Shown here one piece after another: positions 26,502 to 35,428 of a stretch of DNA of 64,000 nucleotides. The notes below the pieces were generated by a model, which saw nothing but the letters and a program-made list of their open reading frames with translations, was not told the DNA's origin and did not search any database. Each line of letters opens with the position of its first letter. The stretch's first letter is position 1. Position numbers and translations under genes: made by a program. The DNA is from Mycolicibacterium sp. P9-22 (lineage in GTDB: Bacteria > Actinomycetota > Actinomycetes > Mycobacteriales > Mycobacteriaceae): assembly GCF_008329585.1 (NCBI RefSeq), contig NZ_NPKP01000011.1:124001-188000 (forward strand), given 5' to 3'.

Positions 26502-27584
26502 ATGCGAAGAGTGGTCCAGTTCTCCACCGGCAACGTCGGTCGCCACGCACTGCGAGCCCTGATCGGGCGGCCCGATATGGAACTCGTCGGGCTGCACGCG
26601 TCCGGGCCGGACAAGATCGGGCGCGACGCCGCCGACGTGTGCGGCCTGCCGACACCTACCGGCGTCATCGCGACCGACGATGTCGGCGCGCTCATCGACC
26701 TCGAGCCGGACTGCGTCGTCTACACCGCGCTCGCCGAAACCCGGCCGATGGAGGCCATCGGTGAACTGGCCAGATTCCTCGGTGCCGGTATCAACGTCGT
26801 CGGCACGTCGCTGGTCTGGATGGCCGCGCCCCGGCACGCCGAACCCTGGGTCAAGGAGCCATTGCAGGCCGCGTGTGAAGCGGGCAACGCCTCGCTCTAC
26901 ATCAACGGCGTCGACCCCGGCTATTCCGGCGACACCCTCGTCCATACGGCGGCGAGTCTGGCGACTCGTGTCAGCGCCATCACGGTGCAGGAGATCTTCG
27001 ACTACGGAAACTATGACGATGCCGAATTCACCGGTGCATCCATGGGATTCGGTATGTCCGAGTCGGACGAGCCACCCCCACTTCTTCTTCCCGGCGTGGT
27101 CGAATCGCTATGGGGTCCGCAGGTGCGCGGCCTGGCAGCCAATCTCGGCGTGACGCTCGACGAGGTCCGGCAGCGGACCGAGCGGTGGTTCACCCCGGAG
27201 CCCATCGAGTGCATCATGATGCCGGTGCGGCCCGGCCAGATGGCCGCCATCCGGTTCGCCACCGAGGGCGTGCTGGACGGGCGCACCGTGATCACCCTGG
27301 AGCATGTCAACCGCCTCACCGGTGCGGCCGCGCCGGAGTGGGACTTTCCGCCCGACGGGCATGTCGGGGTGCACCGGGTCGTCATCGACGGGGATCCCCG
27401 GGTGGAAATCAACACCCACCTGTCACACCCGGCCTTCGACCCCACCGACGCCGGGTGCATGTCCACCGCGGCACGCGTGGTGAACGCCATCGACTGGGTG
27501 TGCGACGCCCCTGCCGGACTGGTCGCCGTCGAGGACATTCCGCAGGCTGCCCTGCTGCGGGGCCTGCTCTGGAGCGAATCCTGA
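26502..27584 (+). CDS. DapB-like NAD(P)-binding oxidoreductase, copy 2
   Basis: A 360-residue paralogue of the gene at 25330: Rossmann motif FSTGNVGRHALRAL near residue 7 and YINGVDPGYSGD near 134, matching the GINPGNLSG block of copy 1. The ATG follows GAGGAGCC. The two are divergent, 98 bases apart, and share only distant similarity, so they probably act on different substrates or steps. The 3' end is followed by the MerR-type promoter of the next operon. Exact reaction unknown. Confidence 0.75.
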   Translation: MRRVVQFSTGNVGRHALRALIGRPDMELVGLHASGPDKIGRDAADVCGLPTPTGVIATDDVGALIDLEPDCVVYTALAETRPMEAIGELARFLGAGINVVGTSLVWMAAPRHAEPWVKEPLQAACEAGNASLYINGVDPGYSGDTLVHTAASLATRVSAITVQEIFDYGNYDDAEFTGASMGFGMSESDEPPPLLLPGVVESLWGPQVRGLAANLGVTLDEVRQRTERWFTPEPIECIMMPVRPGQMAAIRFATEGVLDGRTVITLEHVNRLTGAAAPEWDFPPDGHVGVHRVVIDGDPRVEINTHLSHPAFDPTDAGCMSTAARVVNAIDWVCDAPAGLVAVEDIPQAALLRGLLWSES

Positions 27585-27610
27585 GTCCTTCGTCGCCGCG
27601 TGCCTACGCG

Positions 27611-27650
27611 CCTTGACCCTGACGCAGGGTCAAGGCATCAGCATTCCCAC
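27611..27650 (+). promoter_or_regulatory. MerR-type operator/promoter of the hydrolase-MerR operon
   Basis: CCTTGACCCT (27611-27620) and AGGGTCAAGG (27626-27635) form a perfect 10-bp inverted repeat with a 5-base spacer. The left arm contains a -35 TTGACC (27613-27618). CAGCAT (27639-27644) is a weak -10 placed after a 20-base spacer and six bases before the ATG at 27651, so the transcript may be leaderless. An operator inside an over-long spacer is the hallmark of MerR control, and the second gene of the operon encodes a MerR protein. Confidence 0.72.
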
Positions 27651-28463
27651 ATGAGTCCCGCAATCGAAAAGTGCACTGTCCAGAACGGCGATGTCCGGAT
27701 TCCGGTTCTCCGCGGCGGACGAGGACGACCATTGGTGTTCTGTCCAGGTTTGATGTCGACGCAGGCAGATGTGCACGAGCTCATCGAGTTGCTTCGGGGC
27801 GAACACGACGTCATCACCTTCGATCTGCGGGGCCACGGCCTCACGTCATTCGATGGCCGCTTGTCGTTCGACACGCTGCTGGCCGACGTCGCCGCGGTGA
27901 TGGCGCATGTGTCTCGGCTGGAACTGACGTCGGCGCCCGTTCTGGTAGGTCATTCGCTCGGTGCCGACCTGGTGGTGCATTACGCCGCCCGGTATCCCGA
28001 CACGTTCTCCGAAGTAGTCGTCATAGACGGAGCGAACCCGATACCGGCACCTTTCATCACGGCAGCTGACCGCCCGATGTTTCGGACCTTGTGGGAGAAC
28101 TTCGTGCAGTGGCAGGGGACGGTGACGAACCATCGGCACCAGGTGAGACTCAGTGCACAGCAGATTCTCGACCTCAACATCGAACTCGACGCACTCAGGC
28201 ACGGCATTCTCGAGCGATATCGCGAGATCGACTGTGCCGTCCGGATGATCATGGCTACATCGATGGCGGGTCTCGGCGAGGAGGGGAGCACGGTGCGCTA
28301 CAACCGGCTCTGGCGTGCAGGAATTGACCGGCTCATTCGCGACCAACCACACATCGACGTCACCTGGATCGACGCCACTCACGCCCTCGTCATCACTCAT
28401 GCCGCGCAGATCGCCCAGATCATCGGCAACCGGGTGGCGTCGGAAAGACCTGTGGGAGAGTGA
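27651..28463 (+). CDS. Alpha/beta hydrolase
   Basis: A 270-residue alpha/beta hydrolase: oxyanion region FCPGLMS near residue 35, FDLRGHGLTS near 63, nucleophile elbow GHSLGAD (Ser near residue 105), and C-terminal DATHALVITH with the catalytic His. It resembles esterases and haloperoxidase-like hydrolases. Its stop overlaps the GTG of the following MerR gene (GTGA), so hydrolase and regulator are coupled, and the MerR operator lies directly upstream. The substrate or its product is a plausible effector of the MerR protein. Confidence 0.8.
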   Translation: MSPAIEKCTVQNGDVRIPVLRGGRGRPLVFCPGLMSTQADVHELIELLRGEHDVITFDLRGHGLTSFDGRLSFDTLLADVAAVMAHVSRLELTSAPVLVGHSLGADLVVHYAARYPDTFSEVVVIDGANPIPAPFITAADRPMFRTLWENFVQWQGTVTNHRHQVRLSAQQILDLNIELDALRHGILERYREIDCAVRMIMATSMAGLGEEGSTVRYNRLWRAGIDRLIRDQPHIDVTWIDATHALVITHAAQIAQIIGNRVASERPVGE

Positions 28464-29266
28464 ATCGCGACATGCGCGCGGACAATGGTCTGATGTTGAC
28501 CATCGGGGAAGTCGCCACACGCGCCGGGGTAACCGTGCGTGCGGTGCGGCACTATCACGCCAAGGGGCTGCTGGCAGAGCCTGGGCGGGACCGTTCGGGA
28601 TACCGGCGATATGACGCCGGAGCCGTCGTCGAGCTGATACGCATCCGCACACTTGCTGCGGCAGGGGTGCCCCTCGCCCGGGTCCGCGAACTGCTGTCGG
28701 CCGGCGAGGACGAGTTCGCGACGGCCATCGCGGAGATCGATGCCAGGCTCCGTGCCGAGATCGGGCAGCGCGAACAGTTCCGCCGCGATATCGCGCGGCT
28801 GGGAGCGGGTGACAATCTCGCGTTGCCGGCAGCTGTCGTCGAGTTCCTCGACCATCTGCGTGCGCTCGGCGTGGACGATCGGATCATCCAGGTGGAACGC
28901 GACGGCTGGATCCCGCTGTCTGCTCACTCACCTGAGCGGGTGGAGGAACTGATTGCGCGTAAGCAGCTACAGATCACCGATCAGCCTTTACTCGACTTCT
29001 ACCGCACTCTCGGACACACGCTCGATACCCGCGACGATGAGGCGGCGCTGGTCGACCTGGTCGACAAGATGGCCGAGTACCTCACGCAACTGGCCGATGC
29101 GCACGGGGACGCCTACATCGGAACCGACCTCGAGCCAACGCTGACCGAGTTTCTCGATCATCTGGCCTGTGAAGCAGTTCCGGACGTACGCAGACTGATC
29201 GAACTATTGGCCGCACGTGGCTGGTCCGGTTGGACGGATCTGCAGCGCCGCTCGCAGGGCGCCTGA
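28460..29266 (+). CDS. MerR family transcriptional regulator, autoregulated operon member
   Basis: A 268-residue MerR protein: winged helix TIGEVATRAGVTVRAVRHYHAKGLL (residues ~13-38) and GYRRYDAGAVVELIRI, then a coiled helix (residues ~80-120) and an effector domain of about 140 residues. The large C-terminal half suggests a small-molecule sensor rather than a metal sensor, and no metal-binding cysteines are present. GTG 28460 overlaps the hydrolase stop and has GGGAGA upstream; ATG 28493 is the alternative. It probably binds the 10-bp inverted repeat at 27611-27635. Confidence 0.85.
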   Translation: MNRDMRADNGLMLTIGEVATRAGVTVRAVRHYHAKGLLAEPGRDRSGYRRYDAGAVVELIRIRTLAAAGVPLARVRELLSAGEDEFATAIAEIDARLRAEIGQREQFRRDIARLGAGDNLALPAAVVEFLDHLRALGVDDRIIQVERDGWIPLSAHSPERVEELIARKQLQITDQPLLDFYRTLGHTLDTRDDEAALVDLVDKMAEYLTQLADAHGDAYIGTDLEPTLTEFLDHLACEAVPDVRRLIELLAARGWSGWTDLQRRSQGA

Positions 29267-29282
29267 GCAGTACGGGGTCCAC

Positions 29283-30632
29283 TCAGCTTCCCGTGATCGC
29301 CTGATAGCGGCGCAGGGCCTCCGCACGTTCCTGGCCGTGATCCACGATCGGCTCCGGATAGCTCGCCGGGCGCCGGCCTATCTTCAGGTGCGGGTCCTCG
29401 GTGTCGACCAACTCGGGGACCCAACGGCGGATGTAATCGCCTGCGGGATCGAACTTTTGCCCTTGTGTGGTCGGATTGAACACCCTGAAGTACGGCGCGG
29501 CGTCGGTTCCGCTGCCCGCACACCATTGCCAGCCGTGCTGATTGTTGGCCATATCCCCATCGACCAGCTGTTCCAGGAACCAGCGGGCACCCCACTGCCA
29601 GGGCAGGTGTAGGTCCTTGACCAAGAATGACGCAGTGATCATCCGGACCCTGTTGTGCATGAATCCGGTAGCTCGAAGCTGACGCATGCCGGCGTCGACG
29701 ATCGGGAAGCCGGTTTTGCCTGCCTTCCACGCGGTGAACAGCTTCTCGGCATCGGACCCGTCGTCGATCTCGATCGCGTCGAAGTCGGCATTCCAGTTCC
29801 CCCAGACGCTGCGGGGCCAGTGATTGAGCACGTCGGCGTAGAAGTCACGAAACGCCAACTCGCGCAGGTACGCGGCGTCGCCTCCGCGGCGGGCATTGAG
29901 GTCGGCAACCATGGTGCGCGGGTGGATGGTGCCGAACTTCAGCGGACCGGACATCCGGCTGGTCCGGGCGAGGTCGGGGCGGTTGCGGTCCTCGTCGTAG
30001 TTCGGCAGGTCGTCGTCGACGAAGTGCCTCCACTGTTCCAGTGCGGCGGATTCCCCGGCGATGATGTCCATATCCGCACCCGGGTCCGGAATCTGCACCG
30101 GCCGCAATGCCTCGTGCGACAGGTCCGCAGGGTCGAGCCAGCGGGCCGATTTCGCCGACGACGCTGCGGGGCCACGCCATCCGTGTTCCTTCCACCGGCG
30201 CAAGAACGGGGTGAACACCTTGTAGGGGCTGCCGTCGTCCTTGAGGACCCGGCCCGGCGACACCAGGTAGGGGGAGCCGGTCGCCACCAACGGAATGTCG
30301 CCGAGTGCCTTCTGCACCTGCTCGTCCCGGCGCCGGCCATACGGGGAGAAGTCACCCGAGACGTGCACCGCGTCCGCGTCGATGACCTTGGCGATCAACG
30401 GAATCGAATCCTGCGACCGCCCGCGGACCACGAGTAGGCGACCGTCGAGTTCCCTCTGCAGATGCCGCAGGCTGTCGCCGAGGTACTGCATGCGCCGTGG
30501 ACCGGAGGAGGCCTCCAGCCGGGGGTCCAGCACGAAACAACCGAGCACATCGCCGTCACCGTCTGCCGCGGCCAACAGCGACGGGAGGTCGGTCAACCGG
30601 AGATCACGACGGAACCACAACACAGACGACAT
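29283..30632 (-). CDS. phr: Deoxyribodipyrimidine photolyase (cryptochrome/photolyase family)
   Basis: A 449-residue photolyase. It has the N-terminal antenna domain (WFRRDLRLTDLPSLLAAA) and the FAD-binding C-terminal domain with RELAFRDFYADVL, GFPIVDAGMRQL, HNRVRMITASFLVKDL, QWGARWFLEQLVDGDMANNQHGWQW and GTDAAPYFRVFNP. It repairs UV-induced cyclobutane dimers with blue light. The ATG at 30632 begins at the conserved strand; the longer frame to 30851 runs into the decayed 13E12 promoter. Antenna chromophore cannot be told. Confidence 0.92.
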   Translation of the reverse strand: MSSVLWFRRDLRLTDLPSLLAAADGDGDVLGCFVLDPRLEASSGPRRMQYLGDSLRHLQRELDGRLLVVRGRSQDSIPLIAKVIDADAVHVSGDFSPYGRRRDEQVQKALGDIPLVATGSPYLVSPGRVLKDDGSPYKVFTPFLRRWKEHGWRGPAASSAKSARWLDPADLSHEALRPVQIPDPGADMDIIAGESAALEQWRHFVDDDLPNYDEDRNRPDLARTSRMSGPLKFGTIHPRTMVADLNARRGGDAAYLRELAFRDFYADVLNHWPRSVWGNWNADFDAIEIDDGSDAEKLFTAWKAGKTGFPIVDAGMRQLRATGFMHNRVRMITASFLVKDLHLPWQWGARWFLEQLVDGDMANNQHGWQWCAGSGTDAAPYFRVFNPTTQGQKFDPAGDYIRRWVPELVDTEDPHLKIGRRPASYPEPIVDHGQERAEALRRYQAITGS

Positions 30633-30774
30633 CCGGGTATTCTGCCCCGATTGCGACGTGGCCAAACTCTGCGCACCGTGTACACCTTGAATCCGTTGTA
30701 CGCCAGTAGTTTTAGCAATCTGTGGATGAACTGACGCGCTGTGGACAACTTCAGCCGAAGTGGGGGATCGGCGG

Positions 30775-30786
30775 TAGAATTCGAAC
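30775..30786 (+). promoter_or_regulatory. Leaderless -10 element of the broken 13E12 gene
   Basis: TAGAAT (30775-30780) is six bases before the ATG at 30787. The promoter and first codons survive although the body of the gene is largely deleted. Confidence 0.45.
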
Positions 30787-31292
30787 ATGAGTGGCGTGGT
30801 CGTCTCGACCACCCCGGCCGAGCTGCAGGCCGGTGCCGGACTGGCGGCCATCTCGGCCGGGACCAGGATGCCGATCCCGGACCGGATCAGGCTTGCCGAG
30901 CACGCGCACCACTACCTGCTGATCTACCGGCACCACACCGCCGAGCCGCTGTACCTCGGTCGAACCAAACGCCTGGCTAACAAGGCGCAACGACTGGTGA
31001 TGATCTCCCGAGACAGGGGCTGCACCATGCCCGGCTGCCCGGCGGTCGGCGGGATTGTCAGGGGATGCACGCCGAGCTGGACTTGGAGGTCGGCGGCCGG
31101 ACCGATATCACCGGCCTCGGGCTCGGTTGTGGATGGGACAACCGGCTGGCCTACGAAACAGGCTGGACCAACAGCATCGGTACGGATGGTCGGGTGCACT
31201 GGCACCCATCACCGCTGTTGGACACCGGGCAGAGCACCCTCAACGACTTCCACCACCCCGACGAACTCCTCAAACCACCTGAGGATGACTGA
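30787..31292 (+). pseudogene. 13E12-repeat (DUF222/HNH endonuclease) pseudogene
   Basis: The frame from ATG 30787 gives VVVSTTPAELQAG, RLAEHAHHYLLIYR, EPLYLGRTKRLANKAQR and RDRGCTMPGCP, which is the C-terminal half of REP13E12 HNH proteins; the DUF222 N-terminal half is missing. After the CxxPGC motif the frame breaks: from about 31055 the +1 frame resumes with MHAELDLEVGGRTDI, GLGCGWDNRLAY and the family C terminus (SPLLDTGQSTLNDFHHP) ending at 31292. Adding one base near 31053 (GGG-TAT-TGT-CAG) restores a continuous HNH motif, so a one-base deletion is the likely lesion. An internal deletion joined the start to the C-terminal part. Confidence 0.8.
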
Positions 31293-31295
31293 CTT

Positions 31296-31694
31296 TCAGT
31301 GGGAACCGTTCGAATACTTGTGCAACACCCCGGCTTGGCGGCGCAGTACCTCGGCGGACTCGTGTTGATTCATCGACTCGTACCGGCCGGCCTCGTCGAG
31401 ATATTCGGCGATGAGCGCGTCGACCACGGATTGCCTGTCGGCCGCCGTGAGTACTCGGCGGGCGACCTCGCTGGAGCCCAGTCCGGCCGTCGCACCAGCC
31501 ACCGGCCCGTCCTGTGCCGTTGCGGGCATGGCACTCGTATCGACCGCCTCGGCGTTGTCGAGCGCGGCAATGGCGGTCCGCAGCGTCGTGACGGTCGAGG
31601 TGTCGCGGGCCTTGAGCGCGACGACGAGATCGCGTCTCATCGCCGTCCGGATGTCGTCGTCACCGCTTGATGGTGTGGTCGTCACCTGGCCCAC
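31296..31694 (-). CDS. GatB/YqeY domain protein
   Basis: A 132-residue helical protein of the YqeY family (MRRDLVVALKARDTSTVTTLRTAIAALDNAEA at the N terminus, RQSVVDALIAEYLDEAGRYE near residue 88), related to the tail domain of amidotransferase GatB, which contacts tRNA. Free-standing YqeY proteins are widespread and of unknown function. Mycobacterial forms carry the same AVDTS/GSSEVARR insert. The start is GTG 31694; the ATG at codon 18 is the alternative. It is convergent with the 13E12 remnant. Confidence 0.75.
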   Translation of the reverse strand: MGQVTTTPSSGDDDIRTAMRRDLVVALKARDTSTVTTLRTAIAALDNAEAVDTSAMPATAQDGPVAGATAGLGSSEVARRVLTAADRQSVVDALIAEYLDEAGRYESMNQHESAEVLRRQAGVLHKYSNGSH

Positions 31695-31728
31695 TGTGTA
31701 CGACCTCCCGCGGCACGTGCAACCAATT

Positions 31729-32763
31729 TCATCCAGCCAGCGTGGTCAGGATCGACGCGGTCGACTCATCGCGGACGTGCCGGTAACCGGTTCCCGCCCA
31801 CAGGTGTACGAGGTCGGCTTGGCCCGCTGCGGCGGCGGCTTTGCGCAGCGGGCTCGTCAGGTGGTGCAGGGCCGGATAGCCCAGTGGTGCGTTCGGCTCG
31901 AAACGGTCGATGAAGCCGTTGCGCAGACCGCGCGCGGGACGTCCGGTGAATGCCCGGGTGAGGATGGTCTCGGTGCGAGAGGGATCGACCAGCGCGGCCT
32001 TGTGGGTCGCCGAGGCGCCACTTTCATCGGCGCGCAGCAACACCGTGCCGACGGCTGCGGCGACCGCGCCGGCATCCAGTACGCCGGCCACCGCTTCCGG
32101 CGTGGCCAGGCCGCCTGCGGCAATCTGGGGGAGGCGCACGCCGGTGCCGATCTGCCCGATGAGATCTCCGAGCGGCACCGGCGCCGGCATCCGGTCCGGG
32201 GTGAACGTGCCGGAATGCCCACCGGCGACGCTGGCCTGAACGGCCAACATGTCCACGCCGGCGGCCGCAGCCAGTTCGGCTTCGGGCAGCGTGGTCACGG
32301 TCTGGACGACCACCGCGCCGGCCTTCTTCAGAGCCTTGATGACATCGGCCCCGGGTAACCCGAAGGTGAAGCTGACCACCGGAACGGGGTTCGAGACCAG
32401 CACCTCGATCTTGGCGCCGAACGCGTCATCGTCATCGATCGGATCCGGGGGCAGGGTGAGTCCGAATCGGTCCGCGTCGGCTTTCAGCGCGTCCGCGTAA
32501 CGGTGGTAGGCCTCGCCGGTGATGGGGACGGCGTTGGGTACGAAGACATTGACCCCGAACGGGATCGATGCGTCGCGTACCGCGGCGATCTCTGATTCCA
32601 GGCTTTGCGGGCTCTTGTACCCGGCCGCCAGGAATCCCAGACCACCGGCGCGGGCCGCCGCGATGACCATGGCTGGGGTGGTGGCGCCACCGGCCATCGG
32701 GGCAGCGATCAGTGGGATGGTCAGCCCGAGGGCGGCCAGCGGGGAACTCTGCGGTGTCGTCAT
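31729..32763 (-). CDS. Nitronate monooxygenase family flavoprotein (NPD/2-nitropropane dioxygenase-like)
   Basis: A 344-residue TIM-barrel flavoprotein: GLTIPLIAAPMAGGATTPAMV at the N terminus, GLGFLAAGY near 40, VQASVAGGHSG near 180 for FMN phosphate binding, and IAAGGLATPEAVAG near 215. These match the nitronate monooxygenase family, which oxidises alkyl nitronates with FMN and oxygen. Many members have other roles (quinone reduction). It is on the same strand as the MBL and hydratase genes upstream but separated by about 90 bases. Confidence 0.83.
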   Translation of the reverse strand: MTTPQSSPLAALGLTIPLIAAPMAGGATTPAMVIAAARAGGLGFLAAGYKSPQSLESEIAAVRDASIPFGVNVFVPNAVPITGEAYHRYADALKADADRFGLTLPPDPIDDDDAFGAKIEVLVSNPVPVVSFTFGLPGADVIKALKKAGAVVVQTVTTLPEAELAAAAGVDMLAVQASVAGGHSGTFTPDRMPAPVPLGDLIGQIGTGVRLPQIAAGGLATPEAVAGVLDAGAVAAAVGTVLLRADESGASATHKAALVDPSRTETILTRAFTGRPARGLRNGFIDRFEPNAPLGYPALHHLTSPLRKAAAAAGQADLVHLWAGTGYRHVRDESTASILTTLAG

Positions 32764-32853
32764 GGCTGCTCCTCGTCATCGGGATTCCGTCGTCACTCGT
32801 TGAAACGATTCTGGCCGTACGCCCATCCATCGCGATAGGACGGGTTCCCTATT

Positions 32854-33678
32854 TCACGGGAGGCGCAGGCTCTCAGCGAGCGGCGTCCAGGAACCCGCGG
32901 TGTAGGGAACGAGGCGGTCGGCGATTCCGGCATCGCTGAATGCGGTGTGGACGTCATCGAAGGTTTCGCTGTAGATGGACCATCCTTCGATGTGGGCGAT
33001 CACCACGCGCGGGACCGCCAGCACGGCGGCGATATCGGCGGCACGTGGTCCGGTCGAGGTCAGGGGACGGCCCTGGTTCTTGGATTCCAGCCGGGATGCG
33101 CCGGCGAACAACACGGCGATGTCGATCACCGGGAAGCGTTGTGCGATCTGACCAACCGGCAGCAGCGATGCGTTGTCACCGCTGACGTACACCGTTGGCA
33201 GTGTGTCGGACTGCAGGATGAAACCGGTGACCTCTGCGTTGACGTGCCCGGAGTTGTCACGGGTGCCGTCCAGTGGTCCGTGTACGGCGGGTACGGCGGT
33301 CACGGTGATGGCGCCCGCTCCGTCGGCATGATCCAGTTCCGTTGTCTGCCAGGTTGAAAGGCCGATTGCAGGCGCCCCGAGCCGATCGGCGGCCCCGGGC
33401 CCGGTGATGATCAGCGGCACCGCGGTGGTGGCCCACTCGCGGCCGGCGATGTCGAGGTTGTCGTGATGGTCGTCATGGCTCAGCAGCACCGCGTCGACAT
33501 GCCCGAGATCGGAGGCCGGCACCGCCGGGGGTGTCAGCTTTGCCATCGCCCCATAGTCACGAGGTTCGTCGAAGGTCGGGTCGGTGACGAAACGTGTTCC
33601 GCCGTAGTCGATCACCACCGTGGGACCACCGATGACGCCGATCGCCAGATCGTGACGGGTGGCGCCGATGGCAGTCAT
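32854..33678 (-). CDS. MBL-fold metallo-hydrolase
   Basis: A 274-residue metallo-beta-lactamase-fold protein. The metal motif is SHDDHHDNLD near residue 70, a variant with Asn where the last His of the usual HxHxDH stands; the fold is followed by VYVSGDNASLL and VIAHIEGW. This resembles the UlaG-like family with altered metal ligands. The ATG overlaps the upstream hydratase stop by four bases, so the two are coupled. The longer open frame to 33828 lies within the hydratase gene and is rejected. Substrate unknown. Confidence 0.75.
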   Translation of the reverse strand: MTAIGATRHDLAIGVIGGPTVVIDYGGTRFVTDPTFDEPRDYGAMAKLTPPAVPASDLGHVDAVLLSHDDHHDNLDIAGREWATTAVPLIITGPGAADRLGAPAIGLSTWQTTELDHADGAGAITVTAVPAVHGPLDGTRDNSGHVNAEVTGFILQSDTLPTVYVSGDNASLLPVGQIAQRFPVIDIAVLFAGASRLESKNQGRPLTSTGPRAADIAAVLAVPRVVIAHIEGWSIYSETFDDVHTAFSDAGIADRLVPYTAGSWTPLAESLRLP

Positions 33679-34532
33679 TGCGCTGCGGTCGTGTCGGCGC
33701 CGAGCAGACCGATGTGATACCCGAGCCGGGTCTCGACGTCGCCGGCTTCGTGGAAGCCGCGTTCGAAGAGGGTCCTGATGCGGGCCTGCGCGGCGGGCCG
33801 TTGCAGTGCACCCAGGAAGGCGTCCCACTCCGGGGCGATTTCCTCGTCGGACGGCAGGCTGTTGATGTCGACCAGGCGTTTGGTCTCGGCGAGAGCATCC
33901 TTGTCGAACGACGCGATCCGGTTGGCCAGGGCGTCGACGAATCCGTCCAGTTCGGCGTCGGGCAGTGCGCGGTTGACGTAGCCGTACCGTTCGGCCAGTT
34001 CACCGTCGATATCATCGGCCCCCAGCAGGACTTCGAGCGCCCGTCCGCGGCCGATCAGGCGAGGCAGCCGCGCCATCGGCCCGCCCCCGGGTACCAGGCC
34101 TGCGCCGACCTCCCACTGGGACAGGACGGCCTTCTCGCGGCTGGCGAAGCGCATATCGCTGGCAAGGGCCAGTTCACTGCCCACCCCGGTGGCCCGACCG
34201 CGGATCGCGGCTATCGAGACGACCGCAGCGCGGCTCAGGCGCACGAGCATGTCCGGCAGTGCCTGCAGGCCGGTCGGGCCGGCGGGATAACTGGTCGAAT
34301 CCTCCAGCGGGGCAACGAAGTTGTAGTGCGTCAGGAAGAATCCGTCCACGGCGCTGTCGAACACCACCACCTTCACCCGGTCGTCGGCTTCGAGTGCCGT
34401 GATCACCGCATCGAGTTGCGGTAGCGTCTCCGGGCCGAAAATGTTCAGCGGTGGATTGGTGAACGTCACCCGCCAGTACTCCGGTGACTGCTTGGTCAGG
34501 ACGATCTGCCGGGTCTGTACCGAGGCGGTCAT
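33675..34532 (-). CDS. Enoyl-CoA hydratase/isomerase family protein
   Basis: A 285-residue crotonase-fold protein: AAIRGRATGVGSELALASDMRFAS near residue 100 (oxyanion hole) and the block EVGAGLVPGGGPMARLPRLIGRGRALEVLL near 140. The catalytic Glu pair of hydratases is not evident (residues VGAGLVPGG), so hydration is not assured; the fold also serves isomerases and hydrolases. ATG 34532 is preceded by AGAGGAAA. It is coupled to the MBL gene. Likely a CoA-thioester step in a small catabolic unit. Confidence 0.8.
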   Translation of the reverse strand: MTASVQTRQIVLTKQSPEYWRVTFTNPPLNIFGPETLPQLDAVITALEADDRVKVVVFDSAVDGFFLTHYNFVAPLEDSTSYPAGPTGLQALPDMLVRLSRAAVVSIAAIRGRATGVGSELALASDMRFASREKAVLSQWEVGAGLVPGGGPMARLPRLIGRGRALEVLLGADDIDGELAERYGYVNRALPDAELDGFVDALANRIASFDKDALAETKRLVDINSLPSDEEIAPEWDAFLGALQRPAAQARIRTLFERGFHEAGDVETRLGYHIGLLGADTTAAQ

Positions 34533-34705
34533 GGCGTTTCCTCTCGACGGTGAGTGCTGGCTCAATCTTGGGCCTCGCCGCGGTGCCCGTCGATGCCGTT
34601 GGCGTCCATCCGCAGTGGGGGATAACCGGAAGACGCCGGCATCCCGCTCACACACCGATTGAGAATCGGCCCGCGGAACCCGCATGGCCCCAGACCGATC
34701 GGGCG

Positions 34706-35428
34706 CTACACAGGCGCCGGCGAACGCACCAGCCTGCTGACGGCGAAGGCCGCCGCCTGGTCGACCATCCCGTTGACGCCGTACTGCTGATGCGGAGCGC
34801 TCGACCCCGACGGCGCCGCGCCCGAGCAGACGGTGTCGCCGGGGGCACAGAACTCCAGCGCCTTGGGCGCATAGGCGGGGCCGACGTCGATCGCCGAGGC
34901 ACCGTACTTCTCCGCCGACCACCCCGCGGGCGTCCCGAACAGCACCACGGCGGCGACATTGTCCACGACATCGGCCGGTATCGGCGGGGGAGCAACACCC
35001 GGTGCAAGAGCCGCCGGCACCACACCGGAGGTGGCCAGCGCGGTCACGACGGCCCCCTGCGAGTATCCGCCGAGCACCATCTGAGTGCCTGGGCACACCG
35101 ACGTCACACCCTGTACATGAGCCGACTCGTCGCGCACACCTTCGACCACGTTCATCTGGAATGCCGGACCGGCGGCGAAATCGCTGCTCGCCGGATAGTT
35201 GACACCGTGTACACCGACTGTTCGCGGAAATGCCTGTGCCCGTAGCGCTTCGACGAATCGCTGACCGACACCACCGACGCCGGGCGGCTCCGAGGTACCC
35301 CTGGCGAACACCACGCCGATATCCGGGCAGGGTTGCGAACCCGCAGTCGGCACCATGACGGGCAACGCCGCCGTCGCCAGGACAGTCGCCGCGACCAGGC
35401 GGCCGACGATTCGCACTCCAGTGACCAA
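34706..35428 (-). CDS. Cutinase family secreted esterase
   Basis: A 240-residue cutinase-like serine esterase. TTG 35428 is chosen because GGAGGA sits five bases upstream; it gives a signal peptide (residues 1-31, cleavage near TAGSQ) before PCPDIGVVFARGTSEP. The catalytic triad is Ser123 in GGYSQGA, Asp in FCAPGDTVCSG and His in PHQQYG. Mycobacterial cutinase-like proteins hydrolyse lipid esters at the envelope. Other possible starts are GTG 35416 and ATG 35491. Its neighbours on the strand are the hydratase and MBL genes, 174 bases away. Confidence 0.85.
   Translation of the reverse strand: MVTGVRIVGRLVAATVLATAALPVMVPTAGSQPCPDIGVVFARGTSEPPGVGGVGQRFVEALRAQAFPRTVGVHGVNYPASSDFAAGPAFQMNVVEGVRDESAHVQGVTSVCPGTQMVLGGYSQGAVVTALATSGVVPAALAPGVAPPPIPADVVDNVAAVVLFGTPAGWSAEKYGASAIDVGPAYAPKALEFCAPGDTVCSGAAPSGSSAPHQQYGVNGMVDQAAAFAVSRLVRSPAPV

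Noticed and set aside
33676..35096. A 473-codon frame that would fuse the hydratase to an N-terminal extension
   Set aside because: The extension is antisense-like low-complexity Arg/Gly-rich sequence overlapping the cutinase gene; ATG 34532 with AGAGGAAA is a proper start.
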